Source of the DNA: Mesorhizobium sp. 1M-11
GTDB taxonomy: Bacteria > Pseudomonadota > Alphaproteobacteria > Rhizobiales > Rhizobiaceae
Reading direction: 5' to 3'
DNA: 56,284 nt
NCBI RefSeq assembly: GCF_001303895.1
Contig: NZ_LJSD01000012.1
Span: forward strand, 1 to 56,284
Part shown: piece by piece, positions 55,194 to 56,284 of the stretch
Numbering within the stretch: the stretch's first letter is position 1
Layout: each line of letters begins with the position of its first letter
Made by a program: the position numbers and the translations under genes
Notes under the pieces: model-generated
What the model was told of the DNA's origin: nothing
What the model saw: only the letters and a program-made list of their open reading frames with translations
Databases searched by the model: none

Positions 55194-56284
55194 ATGAGTG
55201 ATTTTTTCGAAGACGATTCGAGGCCAGGTGCGACAAACGCCACCGAATATACGGTGAGCGAGATTTCCGGCGCGCTGAAGCGCACTGTGGAAGACACCTT
55301 CGGCAATGTGCGCGTGCGCGGCGAGATTTCCGGCTATCGCGGACCGCATTCGTCGGGCCATGCCTATTTCGCATTGAAGGACGATCGTTCTCGCCTCGAT
55401 GCCGTGGTGTGGAAAGGCACGATGAGCAGGCTGCGCTTCCGTCCCGAAGAGGGCATGGAAGTGATCGCGTCCGGCAAACTCACCACCTATCCCGGCAAGT
55501 CGAACTACCAGATCGTCATCGACAATCTGGAGCCCGCCGGCGCCGGCGCACTTATGGCGATGCTGGAGGAGCGCAAGCGCCGCCTCGCCGCCGAGGGCCT
55601 GTTCGATGCGGGTCGCAAGCAGCTCCTGCCCTACATGCCTTCGGTGATCGGCGTCGTGACCTCGCCCACCGGCGCGGTGATCCGCGATATCCTGCACCGC
55701 ATCCGCGACCGCTTCCCGCTGCATGTCCTGGTGTGGCCGGTGCGTGTCCAGGGCGAAACGGCCGGCATGGAAGCGACGGTCGCGGTCGAAGGCTTCAACA
55801 GCCTGAAGCCGGGCGGGCCGATCCCGCGCCCTGACCTGATCATCGTGGCGCGCGGTGGCGGCAGCCTGGAAGATCTGTGGGGATTCAACGACGAGGGGCT
55901 GGCGCGGGCCGTCGCGGCCTCCGACATCCCGGTCATCTCGGCGGTCGGCCACGAGACCGACTGGACACTGATCGACCTGGCCGCCGATGTGCGGGCGCCT
56001 ACGCCCACGGGTGCGGCCGAAATCGCCGTGCCAGTCAAAGCCGAACTGGAAGCGACGCTGGCCAACCTGTCGGCCAGGCTTGCGGCAGCTCTTTCGCGCG
56101 GCATCGACCGCCGCCGCCAGGCTACCCGGGCGGCAGCGCGGGCCCTACCCTCGCCCGACCAGTTGCTGGCACTGCCGAGGCGCCGTTTCGACGAGGCGGA
56201 GAACCGGCTCGCCCGGGCACTGTCGGTGGCGATCGAACGCAAGCGCGGCCGCCTCGGCGCCATCCGGCTGACGCCGGCGACGCT
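55194..56284 (+). CDS. xseA: Exodeoxyribonuclease VII large subunit (partial, C-terminus outside window)
   Basis: Large catalytic subunit of exonuclease VII, which degrades single-stranded DNA in repair and recombination. The visible 363 codons begin with [12 protein letters not shown]. They contain the OB-fold (about 20-120, [45 protein letters not shown]) and the catalytic domain start [18 protein letters not shown] (about 150). [15 protein letters not shown] (about 221) and [17 protein letters not shown] (about 247) follow. The ATG at 55194 lacks a strong ribosome site. The frame is still open at the window edge. Confidence 0.95.
   Translation, partial: MSDFFEDDSRPGATNATEYTVSEISGALKRTVEDTFGNVRVRGEISGYRGPHSSGHAYFALKDDRSRLDAVVWKGTMSRLRFRPEEGMEVIASGKLTTYPGKSNYQIVIDNLEPAGAGALMAMLEERKRRLAAEGLFDAGRKQLLPYMPSVIGVVTSPTGAVIRDILHRIRDRFPLHVLVWPVRVQGETAGMEATVAVEGFNSLKPGGPIPRPDLIIVARGGGSLEDLWGFNDEGLARAVAASDIPVISAVGHETDWTLIDLAADVRAPTPTGAAEIAVPVKAELEATLANLSARLAAALSRGIDRRRQATRAAARALPSPDQLLALPRRRFDEAENRLARALSVAIERKRGRLGAIRLTPAT

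Overview
This 56 kb, GC-rich window reads as chromosomal DNA of an alphaproteobacterium of the order Hyphomicrobiales, most like Mesorhizobium and its relatives. The basis is the gene content: a RopA-type porin, a hisS/hisZ/hisG cluster using short HisG plus HisZ, a riboswitch-headed thiCOSGED operon, DUF3422, DUF1127 and plant-type GshA proteins. Rhizobial palindromic intergenic repeats (RIME/REP-like) also recur. I found no tRNA, rRNA, IS transposase, phage gene or CRISPR array. The window starts inside an ornithine cyclodeaminase gene and ends inside xseA.

Layout. 1-2.4 kb: arginine catabolism (arginase and ornithine cyclodeaminase) with a divergent Lrp-type regulator. 2.4-8.0 kb: an acyl-CoA synthetase, then hisS-VOC-hisZ-hisG on the minus strand. 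8.3-14.6 kb: a small membrane protein, a DUF389 protein, 3-methyladenine glycosylase, an L,D-transpeptidase, an unusual FolD paralogue, an ABM-domain protein, and a divergent TetR/SDR pair. 14.6-23.7 kb: glycolate oxidase glcD-(ASCH/winged helix)-glcE-glcF, a DUF3422 protein, a GntR regulator coupled to L-lactate dehydrogenase, and a metallophosphoesterase. 23.7-30.1 kb: an unknown gene and the thiamine operon thiC-thiO-thiS-thiG-thiE-thiD behind a TPP riboswitch.

30.2-37.3 kb: an alpha-galactoside uptake operon (two permeases, binding protein, GH4 alpha-galactosidase, ATPase) with a divergent LacI repressor and two operator copies. 37.3-40 kb: a gene-poor, partly A+T-rich stretch around a porin gene, with a 46-residue small protein, three LacI-type palindromes and strong hairpins. 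40-47.8 kb: MarR, a ChaA-type antiporter, a nucleoside deaminase, a glutamine amidotransferase, an unrecognised Cys-rich protein, HxlR, two convergent GFA proteins, RsmE, an alpha/beta hydrolase and TetR. 47.9-56.3 kb: gshA, an AraC/GyrI-like regulator, a YidB-like protein, an aldo/keto reductase, DUF1127, LysR, an EamA transporter and xseA.

Most genes are ordinary. The points most worth following are: (1) a FolD paralogue whose catalytic lysine is glutamine, suggesting dehydrogenase without cyclohydrolase activity; (2) an ASCH-plus-winged-helix protein locked by start/stop coupling into the glycolate oxidase operon; (3) helically phased operator arrays upstream of the porin and in the alpha-galactoside operon; (4) a thiC leader with a perfect anti-Shine-Dalgarno downstream of the TPP aptamer; (5) repeat elements inserted within operons. 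I do not see a clearly new multi-gene defence or mobile system.
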